From an uncultured Prevotellaceae bacterium (lineage in GTDB: Bacteria; Bacteroidota; Bacteroidia; Bacteroidales; Bacteroidaceae), in the NCBI GenBank assembly GCA_902774815.1, contig CACYJV010000019.1, forward strand, positions 1 to 62,455: a stretch of DNA of 62,455 nucleotides, written 5' to 3'. The translations under genes were made by a program, and so were the position numbers. The notes under the pieces were generated by a model that did not search any database, was not told the DNA's origin, and saw only the letters and a program-made list of their open reading frames with translations. Within the stretch, counting starts at the first letter, position 1. The number at the start of each line of letters is the position of its first letter. Shown here piece by piece: positions 9,101-15,908 of the stretch.

Positions 9101-9291
9101 ATGTAGTACCAGTGTTCGTCGCCGTCGGTGCTCAGTGTGGGGAATGTGGGGGCACACCAGGAAGGCAGGGTGAAGAGGAGGAGAAGGAACCCCACCAGAG
9201 GCCTCCACCAGCCCGCATCCCGAACGAAGTTCGCCTCCCCGAAGCCTTCCCGAAGGGAGGGGAGCCAAAAGAGGAATGGTTTATGTGTCAT
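6178..9291 (-). CDS. GH95-family alpha-L-fucosidase-like enzyme, secreted
   Basis: A 1037-residue protein. After a signal peptide, residues about 45-195 look like a beta-trefoil/ricin-like module; the GH95 enzyme begins near residue 220 (PIGNGQFGATILGG). Diagnostic motifs are PANLQGIWNNSNSPAWNSD, NINVQMNYWPAEVTNLSD near 546-563, SPEHGP near 676 and QIDGNFG near 863. In characterised GH95 enzymes the NxN pair and the Asp of DGNFG make the base system and a Glu near SPEHG is the acid; all are present. Products would be fucose or L-galactose released from plant or host glycans. The tail (LADGTTRTQKTVKK) resembles a type IX secretion end. The signal peptide n-region contains a repeat-derived insertion (LPSLREGFGEAN). 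It is transcribed away from spmAB. Confidence 0.85.
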   Translation of the reverse strand: MTHKPFLFWLPSLREGFGEANFVRDAGWWRPLVGFLLLLFTLPSWCAPTFPTLSTDGDEHWYYIQMQRGLCVLTAMGEGRNLQTAEPVESKRDAQLWKVEADGQRYRLTTRGGQVMNYNGDKFRTMATPSAGYSAFRIVSTTNASFEGYEIYVDQLGTANAYLNQWGGFGSGRELGCWSKGDPNNPLQFVAEADMSFPDVPPSAVSEVSVRPSTSWRPANKHTLWYATPGTTWMSQSLPIGNGQFGATILGGVHRDEVQFNDKTLWRGHVGSVVDNGSYGSYLDFGHLYITTTDASAATNYRRYLDIDEARAGVAFTMAGIDYEREYVASHPDDVVAIRYTASEAGKLNTQLLLYNPNGAKPAYSVAGGQGIATFSGTVPRTGTSQPESYFCMAMVVAEGGTIEATPEGISVSGADAMTVYLRGMTNFSPDNDDYISPSNLLPERVGTTVREAAQKGYDALLADHVADYQQLYQRCQLTLTEAANNTNTPRLISLFRSNPANNLLLPELYFAYGRYLLISSSRGVALPANLQGIWNNSNSPAWNSDIHSNINVQMNYWPAEVTNLSDLHTAFTDYIHREACLRKQWTANARQIAGQTVGWTITTENNIYGSGSNWMQNYTIANAWYCMHLWQHYRYTLDTDYLWQVALPAMHSCCQYWMQRLVLASDGTYECPREYSPEHGPASENATAHSQQLVYDLFKSTLEGYAEYGRRTGKDYMNLELVEFLTELQDKFDRLDPGTATEVVNGRTLLREWKYTSQANVSSYNSHRHLSHLIGLYPGSQIGEEIDAGIYEAAKNSLNIRGYGGTGWSLAWKINLHARCHDGARCQRLLLNALALTNVTYNDGSERGGIYENLWDAHPPFQIDGNFGVTAGMAEMLVQSHLGAIEILPALPADTWRKGSVSGLRAVGAFGVDIEWANATATKVVITSDAGETAVVKYADIASQYAVSDDSGQPVATTILADNLISFPTEAGHSYTIAPKTDDAISLPGERPHADVIATRHYAPNGTAISASTPGLQIRQHRLADGTTRTQKTVKK
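9213..9264 (-). repeat. Repeat fragment inside the GH95 signal peptide
   Basis: On the plus strand this reads CCGAACGAAGTTCGCCTCCC, then CGAAGCCTTCCCGAAGGGAG and GGGA. It belongs to the CCTCCC...GGGAGG class seen in the spacers at 15871-15906 and 43925-43990. In frame it gives LPSLREGFGEANFV between the start Met and the hydrophobic core (GFLLLLF) of the signal peptide. Confidence 0.6.
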
Positions 9292-9298
9292 GGCTGTT

Positions 9299-9395
9299 TA
9301 TAGTTTATAGTTGATAGTTGATAGTTGATAGTTGATAGTTCTTTTTCCGCTTCGCTACAAAAGCGCGTCCCTGCGGGCCGAGCGGAGAGTTGTGC
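9299..9395 (+). repeat. Family B repeat with TTGATAG tandem edge
   Basis: Five ATAGTTG-type units (9299-9340) lead into TTCTTTTTCCGCTTCGCTAC, then AAAAGCGCGTCCCTGCGGGC and CGAGCGG. The same composite, including the ATAGTTG units, is found in frame inside ribD at 36091-36211. Confidence 0.75.
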
Positions 9396-9423
9396 GAATG
9401 GTTTAGAGTTGTTGAATATCGCA

Positions 9424-9431
9424 CAAAGTTA
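9424..9431 (-). promoter_or_regulatory. -7 element for the GH95 gene
   Basis: TAACTTTG on the minus strand fits TAnnTTTG, about 130 bp upstream of the GH95 start; the leader would include the family B repeat. No clear -33 box. Confidence 0.35.
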
Positions 9432-9473
9432 CGAAAAAAAGTGGAATCAGGTAGCGGAAATCGTTTTTTTTTG

Positions 9474-9481
9474 TAATTTTG
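9474..9481 (+). promoter_or_regulatory. -7 element for the SpmAB gene
   Basis: TAATTTTG fits TAnnTTTG and ends only 9 bp before the ATG at 9491, so the transcript should be nearly leaderless. This is the reason for rejecting the TTG at 9479 as start. Confidence 0.45.
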
Positions 9482-9490
9482 CAGTTTGAT

Positions 9491-10780
9491 ATGGTACTAA
9501 ATTACATTTGGATTGCATTCTTTCTGATTGCATTCGTCATCGCATTGATTAAACTGGTGGTGTTTGGTGACACTGAAGTGTTCCCGACCATCATGAACTC
9601 GACGTTTGAAACGTCGAAAACCGCCTTCGAGATCTCGCTCGGCCTGACGGGTATGCTTGCCCTGTGGCTCGGCATCATGAAGATTGGCGAGCGTGGCGGT
9701 GTGGTAAATATTCTGGCGCGGTTGCTTTCGCCCGTGTTCACGAAACTGTTTCCCGACGTTCCGAAAGGCCATCCCGCCACGGGTAGCATCTTCATGAACA
9801 TTGCTGCCAACATGCTGGGATTGGACAATGCTGCCACACCGCTGGGACTGAAGGCGATGGAGCAGCTGCAGGCCATCAACAACGATAAGATAGAACAGCT
9901 GAAGGCCGAGAAGGGCATCGACGACGAGGAGGCAACACGGCTGAGGCAGACTGCCACGAATCCGATGATTATGTTTCTGGTGCTGAACACCAGCGGGCTG
10001 ACCCTCATCCCCGTTTCAATCATGGCTTATCGTGCACAGCAGGGGGCTGCTCAGCCCACTGACGTGTTCGTGCCAATACTGCTGGCAACGTTCTTCGCTA
10101 CGCTGGCCGGCGTCATCATCACTTCGTTCTACCAGCGCATCAACATGCTGAACCGAACCATGTTGCTCACGCTGGGCGGCATGAGTGTGGTTGTGGCAGC
10201 CATCATCTGGGGCTTCAGTCGCATGGATTCGGTGTTGATGAACACGGTGAGCATCTCGAGTGCCTCGATTCTGCTGATGACCATCATCGTGGGATTCATT
10301 GCGGCCGCCATGCGCAAGCGCGTGAACGTCTACGATACCTTCGTGGAAGGTGCCAAGGAGGGCTTCACGACGGCAGTGCGCATCATTCCCTACCTGGTGG
10401 CCATACTCGTTGCCATCGGCGTGTTCCGCGCCTCGGGTGCCATGGACTGGCTCATCGGTGGCATCAAATGGCTGGTGGGACTGACGGGCTCGAATGCCGA
10501 ATTTGTCGATGCGCTGCCCACGGCCATCATGAAACCCCTGTCGGGTAGCGGTGCACGTGGCATGATGGTCGACGCGATGACTCAGTTTGGTGCCGACTCG
10601 TTCGTAGGTCGCCTGAGCTGCATCTTCCAAGGCTCTACCGACACGACATTCTACATCCTGGCCGTCTACTTCGGTTCGGTGGGCGTACGCTACACCCGCC
10701 ACGCCGTGGCTGCCGGTCTGCTGGCCGACTTGGCCGGTGTCGTGGCCGCCATCGCGATAGCGTATATGTTCTTTGGGTAA
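9491..10780 (+). CDS. SpmA-SpmB fusion, nucleoside-recognition membrane protein
   Basis: A 429-residue polytopic membrane protein. The first half matches spore maturation protein A (GHPATGSIFMNIAANMLGLD, then NAATPLGLKAME), the second half spore maturation protein B (AVRIIPYLVAILVAIGVFRA, then MKPLSGSGARG and CIFQGSTDTTFYILAVYFG). In Bacillus these are two proteins; in Bacteroidetes, which do not sporulate, a single fused protein is usual. The family belongs to the nucleoside-recognition (Gate) group of membrane proteins; the transported substrate is not known. ATG 9491 is preferred over the in-frame TTG at 9479 because the -7 element covers that codon. The flippase follows 17 bp later on the same strand, so the two are probably co-transcribed. 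Confidence 0.9.
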   Translation: MVLNYIWIAFFLIAFVIALIKLVVFGDTEVFPTIMNSTFETSKTAFEISLGLTGMLALWLGIMKIGERGGVVNILARLLSPVFTKLFPDVPKGHPATGSIFMNIAANMLGLDNAATPLGLKAMEQLQAINNDKIEQLKAEKGIDDEEATRLRQTATNPMIMFLVLNTSGLTLIPVSIMAYRAQQGAAQPTDVFVPILLATFFATLAGVIITSFYQRINMLNRTMLLTLGGMSVVVAAIIWGFSRMDSVLMNTVSISSASILLMTIIVGFIAAAMRKRVNVYDTFVEGAKEGFTTAVRIIPYLVAILVAIGVFRASGAMDWLIGGIKWLVGLTGSNAEFVDALPTAIMKPLSGSGARGMMVDAMTQFGADSFVGRLSCIFQGSTDTTFYILAVYFGSVGVRYTRHAVAAGLLADLAGVVAAIAIAYMFFG

Positions 10781-10797
10781 GGGTAAAAAGGTAAAAA

Positions 10798-12282
10798 ATG
10801 GAATTGAAAAGTCTCTTAAAAGATACTGCCATCTACGGGCTTTCGAGCATCGTGGCACGCTTCATCAACTACTTCCTTGTACCGATACAGACGAAGCGGT
10901 TTGCGGCATCAGGCGGACAATACGGCATCATCACGAATGTCTATGCCTACGTGTCGCTGCTCATCATCCTGCTGACGTATGGCATGGAAACCACCTTCTT
11001 CCGCTTCATGAGCAAGGACGGCGAGAACCCTGAGCGCGTCTATTCGACAACGCTGCGCATGGTGGCCACGACATCGCTCGTCTTTGCAGCCGTCGTGAGC
11101 GTGTTCCTGCAGCCGTTGGCCAATCTCATGGGCTACAGCGACCATCCGGAATACGTCTGGGTGATGTTCGTCACGGTGGCTATCGATGCCTTCGTGGCCA
11201 TACCGATGGCCTACCTGCGCTACAAGCACAAGCCTGTGAAGTTCGCCTCGATACAAATATTCAACATAGCGCTGAACATCGTCCTGAACATCCTCTATCT
11301 CATCGTACTGCCCGCCCTGGAATGGAATCCCTTCGGCATCTACGACTCGCAGTTCACGCTGGAGGTGGTGTGGGTGTTCTACATCAACATCTTCTGCTCG
11401 TTCGTGAAGATGCTGCTGCTGTGGAAGGAACTGCAGGGCATTCGCTTCGGTTTCGACCGCGCAACCTGCAAGCGCATGCTCAGCTACGCCTGGCCGCTGC
11501 TCGTGATGGGACTGGCAGGACAGCTCAACCAAGCCGCATCGCAGATTCTGTTCCCCTATTTCTACGACGGCACTACTGAGGAGGCTCACGCCCAACTGGG
11601 CATTTATGGCGCCTGCATCAAGATTGCGATGATCATGGTGATGATTACGCAGGCGTTCCGCTATGCCTACGAGCCGTTCGTGTTCGGAAAGAGCAAGGAA
11701 AAGGACAGCAAGCAGACCTATGCAGAGGCGATGAAGTTCTTCATCATCTTCACGCTGCTGGCATTCCTGGCCGTTGTCGGCTATATGGACATCCTGCGCT
11801 ACCTCGTCGGCGAGAGCTACTGGGAAGGCCTGCGTGTGGTGCCCATCGTCATGGCTGCCGAAATCATGTTCGGCATCTTCTTCAACCTGTCGTTCTGGTA
11901 TAAGCTGACGGACAGGACCATCTGGGGTGCCTGGTTCTCGGGCATCGGTGCCGTGGTGCTGATTGTCGTCGACGTGCTGTTCATTCCGCGCTTCAGCTAT
12001 ATGGCTTGCGCGTGGGCAGGTTTCGCGGCTTATGGTGTGTCGATGGTCATCTCCTACTTCGCCGGACAGAAATACTACCCCATCAACTATCCACTGAAGG
12101 CCATTGCCTTCTACTTCCTGCTCACTGGAGTGCTCTTCGTGCTGATGACGTTGGCCAACAACCATCTGCCTATGTGGGCGTCGCTGGTGGTGAACACGCT
12201 GCTGCTCGGCGTCTTTGCTGCCGTCATGGTCAAGCGCGACTTCTCAGCGGTGCTGCAACGAATCCTGCAGAGGAAACATTAA
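10798..12282 (+). CDS. Polysaccharide flippase, MATE/Wzx-like (MVF superfamily)
   Basis: A 494-residue integral membrane protein with about 12-14 hydrophobic helices. The start (LKDTAIYGLSSIVARFINYF, then LVPIQTKRF) and the pattern of paired helices match Bacteroidetes lipopolysaccharide or capsule repeat-unit flippases, which move lipid-linked oligosaccharides across the inner membrane. No glycosyltransferase cluster is nearby, so this is a stand-alone, probably housekeeping, copy. It follows the SpmAB gene by 17 bp and is followed by a hairpin terminator at 12352-12383. The exact substrate cannot be read from the sequence. Confidence 0.85.
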   Translation: MELKSLLKDTAIYGLSSIVARFINYFLVPIQTKRFAASGGQYGIITNVYAYVSLLIILLTYGMETTFFRFMSKDGENPERVYSTTLRMVATTSLVFAAVVSVFLQPLANLMGYSDHPEYVWVMFVTVAIDAFVAIPMAYLRYKHKPVKFASIQIFNIALNIVLNILYLIVLPALEWNPFGIYDSQFTLEVVWVFYINIFCSFVKMLLLWKELQGIRFGFDRATCKRMLSYAWPLLVMGLAGQLNQAASQILFPYFYDGTTEEAHAQLGIYGACIKIAMIMVMITQAFRYAYEPFVFGKSKEKDSKQTYAEAMKFFIIFTLLAFLAVVGYMDILRYLVGESYWEGLRVVPIVMAAEIMFGIFFNLSFWYKLTDRTIWGAWFSGIGAVVLIVVDVLFIPRFSYMACAWAGFAAYGVSMVISYFAGQKYYPINYPLKAIAFYFLLTGVLFVLMTLANNHLPMWASLVVNTLLLGVFAAVMVKRDFSAVLQRILQRKH

Positions 12283-12351
12283 AAAAGTAAGGCAACGATA
12301 AAGCTGTTGAGCTATAGGAGGTAGAAAGACTTCGGAGAAGTCGCAATTTTT

Positions 12352-12390
12352 AGAAACCCTAGGTTAGTAGACCTGGGGTTTCTTAAATTT
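12352..12390 (+). terminator. Terminator after the flippase gene
   Basis: The stem AGAAACCCTAGGT/ACCTGGGGTTTCT (12352-12383, one mismatch) closes a 6-nt loop and is followed by TAAATTTT. It sits between convergent genes and may serve both. Confidence 0.6.
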
Positions 12391-12391
12391 T

Positions 12392-12406
12392 GACCTCTTT
12401 GAGGTC
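12392..12406 (-). terminator. Small hairpin between convergent genes
   Basis: A perfect 6-bp stem GACCTC-TTT-GAGGTC, followed on the minus strand by AAAATTTAAG. It lies 11 bp past the GH20 stop. Too small to be sure it terminates. Confidence 0.35.
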
Positions 12407-12416
12407 CCATAACATC

Positions 12417-14354
12417 CTATTTCTGGTTTACGATGATTTCATCCGTGAACACCCAACCACCATGTTCGGGTGAGGCGTCGGCCTGCACGCGGATATAGCG
12501 GGCACGTTCCTTGCCCTCCCACAAGTGCTGGCGCAACAGATAGTGGCGGCTAAGGTCGGGTGTGGTGTTCTCCTGGTAAAGAGTGCGGAACTGCTTGCCG
12601 TCGTTGGAGATGCTGATGACGACTGAGACAGGCTCGTAGACCTCGGGCAGCACGTTCTGCATGAACGTCATGCGGATGTCGCTCAGGCGTGTCTTTCGGC
12701 CCATATCAATGACTACATCCAATCGCCCGCGACTGATGAAACCCTGCCAGCGACCATCGTGGTAGCTCCAACCGCCCTGCTGTCCGTCGGTGAGAGTGCC
12801 TTCGCCCTGACCACGGTAAACATCGGCGTAGGGACTGCGATAGGTGACGCGCTTTCCCTGTGCAGCATGCTCTACGTGCTGAGCAGCCTCGGGTCGCTGC
12901 CCCTGCTCTTTGCGTAGGTCGAAGCAGTGGTAGCCGCGGGCGCGCAGGGCATCGTTAATGGCCGAGATAAGCATCCGTGCGTCTTCCGTGGGCTGGCCTT
13001 GCTCCGCGAGCTGCTTGCCTTCGGCCAACTGTGCGATGGCAATAAGACGTGGATACATCATCCATTCAGCATGTCCGGGCGTCTCTACCATCTCAGTCCA
13101 GAGGTTGCCCTGCAATCCGATAACGTGCCCTCGTGAATCGTCAGCGTCGGCAGGTGGAGTGGGGATGGTAGCTGTCATGACCTTATCGAGTGGCGTGTAG
13201 TCGCCCATGGCCAAGGGATGAGAAGCCGGTGCGTCTTGGTAGTAGTCGAGATAGCAATGGCTGGTGGGTGTGAGCACTACGTCATGACCAGCCTTGAGGG
13301 CAGTTTCGGCGCGTTCGTAGCCACGCCAGGCGTAAACCACGACGGGCATGTCGAGCTGTGCATCGACAATCTCGTCCCAGCCGGCAAGACGACGGCCGTG
13401 GTCGGCCAGGTAGTGTGCGATGTGGCGAGTGAGAAAGGCCTGCAGCTCATGTGCATTCTTCAGCTGGTGATCGGCCATGCGTTTCTGGCAACGAGGGCAC
13501 TGCAACCAAGCACTGGCGTTGGCCTCGTCGCCGCCGATGTGGATGATTTCCGATGGAAACACTTCCATGACCTCATCCAGCACGCGCTCCAAGAAACGTA
13601 GTGTCGAGTCGTTGCCAATGCAGAGCGAGCCAGTGTTCGTGGAACCGGGACACTGCAGCTCGGGATAGGCAAAGAGCACCTCCTCGCTGTGGCCGGGCAT
13701 CTCGATCTCTGGAATCACTTCTATGCCATGCTTGTGAGCGTAGTCGACAAGGCGGCGGAGATCGTCTTGTGTGTAGAAACCGCCGTAGGGAGCCCCATCC
13801 TTTTCCCCGACTGTGGAGGGGGACGAAGAGTCAGAGGCATGGTTCAGAGGGGGTGAGGATGGTTCGGAGGTGAGGGAGGTGGTGGGGACGTAGCGGCGGT
13901 CACCATTGTTCCACCAACTAACCCAGTCGCTTTGGGTGCGGAAAGCAGTCCTTTGCGTGAGCGCGGGATAGCTTTTCATCTCCATTCGCCAGCCACCGGC
14001 ATCGGTCAGGTGCAGATGCAGGCGGTTCAGGTGGAGCGTCTCCATGGCGTCAATCTGCTTCATGATGAACTCAACGCGGAAGAAGTGGCGCGACACGTCG
14101 AGCATGAAGCCGCGGTAGGGCAGGGTCCCACCCCTTCCCCCAACTGAGGAGGGGGACAAGGCGCCGGATTCGTGGTTGAGAGGGGTTGAGAAGGGCTTAG
14201 AGGTGGCTGTGGCGCGGTTCGAGGCTACAGCGGGGCAAGAAATGGGGGAGGAGAGAAAAAGCAAAAAAAGGCAGAGGCACATCAGTGAGTGTCTTGCCTT
14301 TTTGTGAGTACGGGGGTGGAGTTGGGTTGTGCCGGTTGCCGTTGGGGTGTTCAT
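12417..14354 (-). CDS. GH20 beta-N-acetylhexosaminidase with C-terminal CBM32-like domain
   Basis: A 645-residue secreted protein. The catalytic barrel starts at YRGFMLDVSRHFF (about residue 80), with HLHLTDAGGWRME, IPEIEMPGHSEEV and HIGGDEAN near residue 274; the DE pair is the substrate-assisted catalytic pair of GH20. Residues about 505-645 form an F5/8-type (CBM32-like) module. It removes terminal GlcNAc or GalNAc from glycans. The usual GH20b domain before the barrel is missing. Two in-frame insertions of the same repeat occur: residues about 55-79 (PLNHESGALSPSSVGGRGG) and 163-187 (PLNHASDSSSPSTVGEKDG), each directly before a YxGF motif. A signal or lipoprotein sequence (LFLLFLSSPISC) follows a polar 24-residue lead, so the Met at residue 25 could be the real start. 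It starts 8 bp after the upstream lipoprotein gene. Confidence 0.88.
   Translation of the reverse strand: MNTPTATGTTQLHPRTHKKARHSLMCLCLFLLFLSSPISCPAVASNRATATSKPFSTPLNHESGALSPSSVGGRGGTLPYRGFMLDVSRHFFRVEFIMKQIDAMETLHLNRLHLHLTDAGGWRMEMKSYPALTQRTAFRTQSDWVSWWNNGDRRYVPTTSLTSEPSSPPLNHASDSSSPSTVGEKDGAPYGGFYTQDDLRRLVDYAHKHGIEVIPEIEMPGHSEEVLFAYPELQCPGSTNTGSLCIGNDSTLRFLERVLDEVMEVFPSEIIHIGGDEANASAWLQCPRCQKRMADHQLKNAHELQAFLTRHIAHYLADHGRRLAGWDEIVDAQLDMPVVVYAWRGYERAETALKAGHDVVLTPTSHCYLDYYQDAPASHPLAMGDYTPLDKVMTATIPTPPADADDSRGHVIGLQGNLWTEMVETPGHAEWMMYPRLIAIAQLAEGKQLAEQGQPTEDARMLISAINDALRARGYHCFDLRKEQGQRPEAAQHVEHAAQGKRVTYRSPYADVYRGQGEGTLTDGQQGGWSYHDGRWQGFISRGRLDVVIDMGRKTRLSDIRMTFMQNVLPEVYEPVSVVISISNDGKQFRTLYQENTTPDLSRHYLLRQHLWEGKERARYIRVQADASPEHGGWVFTDEIIVNQK
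13790..13865 (-). repeat. In-frame repeat insertion in the GH20 gene, copy 2
   Basis: On the plus strand: CGTAGGGAGCCCCATCCTTT, then TCCCCGACTGTGGAGGGGGA and, further on, GGTTCAGAGGGGGTGAGG. It aligns with the copy at 14112-14195 over about 75 bp and keeps the same reading frame. It resembles the intergenic CCCTCCCC...GGGGAGGG class. Confidence 0.7.
14112..14195 (-). repeat. In-frame repeat insertion in the GH20 gene, copy 1
   Basis: On the plus strand: GGTAGGGCAGGGTCCCACCC, then CTTCCCCCAACTGAGGAGGG and GGTTGAGAGGGGTTGAG. Same element and same frame as the copy at 13790-13865. Confidence 0.7.
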
Positions 14355-14362
14355 GCTGGTTG

Positions 14363-14845
14363 CTATTTGATTCGTTTATAGACGTAGGTCTCGGGAATAT
14401 GGTCGGTACAGTAAAGACCTAAGTAGTGCAGTTGCAAACAATCATTGTCGAATTCGAGGCCGAAGGGTATGCCAGGCTGGTTGACTTGTGGGTCGGCAAT
14501 AACGATGACCATGTAGTTAGACTGGTAGCGTTCCTGGTCTTCAGGGAAGTAATACTCGCACTTTTGAGTCTTTCCATCGGCCAACTTGTACACGATTTCG
14601 CCAATGCCATCTTCCTTGAATGGAAAAATCTGCATGGTGTGAGCTTGCGGCTGTAGGCCACCGCGGTGAGTATTGAAATCGGCACCTGGTCCATCAAGCT
14701 TTTCAACGAATTGCCACTCTCCAACGAACGAAGGTCCGGGCGGGCAAATTACGAAGCGGTCGTCTTCGTCGTCGTTGTTTGAGCACGCGTTGAAAGCGAA
14801 AGCTGCCATCAGGAGCAGCACAAGGGGAAGGATTGTTTTCTTCAT
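14363..14845 (-). CDS. Hypothetical lipoprotein
   Basis: A 160-residue protein. The start is placed at MKKTILPLVLLLMAAFAFNA because it gives a clean lipoprotein signal (Cys21); the frame continues upstream to 14908 but without signal character. After an acidic linker (SNNDDEDD) comes a single small domain with CPPGPSFVGEWQFVEKLDGP, suggesting a lipocalin-like envelope fold (GEW motif); this is only a guess. It ends 8 bp before the GH20 start, so the two are co-transcribed and the lipoprotein may assist the hexosaminidase at the outer membrane. I do not recognise the family. Confidence 0.75.
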   Translation of the reverse strand: MKKTILPLVLLLMAAFAFNACSNNDDEDDRFVICPPGPSFVGEWQFVEKLDGPGADFNTHRGGLQPQAHTMQIFPFKEDGIGEIVYKLADGKTQKCEYYFPEDQERYQSNYMVIVIADPQVNQPGIPFGLEFDNDCLQLHYLGLYCTDHIPETYVYKRIK

Positions 14846-14917
14846 GTCGTTTTTGTTTTTTTGAAAGGTTTTTGCCTTGTAAACGACGGAATCTTTGAAA
14901 CCTTGCATCGCCGAGGA

Positions 14918-15820
14918 CTATTTCTTTCGTCCGAAGTCGGCAGGAATCTCGCCCCAGTTCTGCGTATCCCATTTTAGAATAGGTACGCGGAACGTGTGAG
15001 TGCGTAGCCACATCTCGGCGCGAAAGATGATCTGGAAGAGTTGTTCGGTCTGGGCGTTGCGCTCGAGTTTTGTCTTGCACTGCTTCTTCTGCACCCAGAT
15101 GATGGCATTCCGAGAGTCGCTGTAGATGACCTTGTTCGTGATGCCCTGCTTCTCCATCAGTGCCAGCGCATGGACAATGGCCAGGAACTCGCCGATGTTG
15201 TTCGTACCATGCATAGGACCGAAGTGGAAGATGCGCGCACCCGTCTGCAGATCAATGGCCTGATACTCCATCGGTCCCGGATTGCCTGAACAGGCTGCAT
15301 CGACGGCCCAGGCCCCAGCGCCGGCAGGGGCCCCATCCCCACCCTCCCCAGAGGGGGAGGGAGACAGACCAGATGGCGACGGGCCAACTGGAGTGGATGC
15401 AGTTGGGGAAGCTGCTGTAGCTGCGGTTGGGGCGACTGATGTTGCAGCTGTTGGATTGTTTAATGCTTGCTGTATTTCGCTCATAACTCTTGCGGTGTCG
15501 TAGAGAACTTCTTCATTTGAGAATCGAATGACAATAAAGTCTAAATGTTCCAGCCATTCTGTCCTATTGGTGTCTTTTATGATTTGGTCTTCAACGAGAT
15601 GATAAGCACCATCAACTTCAATAATCAACTTTTTGTGGAGGCAGACAAAATCGGCTATATAGTCGCCGATGACATGCTATCGGCGGAACTTGTCGTCAAG
15701 AGCCTTGTCTCGTAGATGGTTCCAAAGAAAACTCTCTGCTTCAGTTGGATTCTTTCGGTTGTATTGCGCGAATTCTTTCAGCAGGTTGTAGTTCTCTGTG
15801 CCCGTCTCATAAATGTACAT
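14918..15820 (-). pseudogene. DUF559-RNase H fusion gene interrupted by an amber codon
   Basis: From ATG 15820 the frame reads a DUF559 (Vsr-like endonuclease fold) start: RKNPTEAESFLWNHLRDKAL, then DDKFRR, a TAG at 15677-15679 (codon 48), then HVIGDYIADFVCLHKKLIIE and VDGAYH. The usual residue at that point is Gln (RRQH), so a single CAG-to-TAG change explains the stop. The frame then stays open through a Pro/Ala-rich linker, which contains repeat-derived SPSPSGEGGDG, into an RNase HI domain with the acidic residues of AVDAACSGNPGP, TNNIGEFLAIVHAL, IYSDSRN and the final GEIPADFG. Downstream restart is possible only from non-ATG codons (TTG at 15628). The RNase H half looks intact, so it may still be made by restart or readthrough. 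The lipoprotein and GH20 genes follow it. Confidence 0.75.
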
Positions 15821-15870
15821 AGCGCAATCTCCTCAAGGTCCATCTACATTGCTGAATAGCCTTTATAGCC

Positions 15871-15906
15871 TGTCCCCCTCCCCTTTTGGGGAGGGTCGGG
15901 GTGGGG
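15871..15906. repeat. Family C repeat (CCCTCCCC...GGGGAGGG)
   Basis: CCCCCTCCCCTTTTGGGGAG followed by GGTCGGGGTGGGGC between argS and the DUF559-RNase H gene. It is a short palindrome with a GGTTGGGGTGAGG-type tail. Related copies: 25998-26030, 37247-37282, 43925-43990, 44215-44250, and coding copies in the GH20, RNase H and vsr genes. Confidence 0.65.
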
Positions 15907-15908
15907 CC

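Noticed and set aside
9479-9490. TTG start for the SpmAB gene
   Set aside because: The codon overlaps the predicted -7 element; ATG 9491 follows directly.
15677-15679. Reassigned TAG codon
   Set aside because: TAG terminates other intact genes in the window (the SusR-like gene at 62047-62049 and the NUDIX gene at 45874-45876), so a point mutation is simpler.
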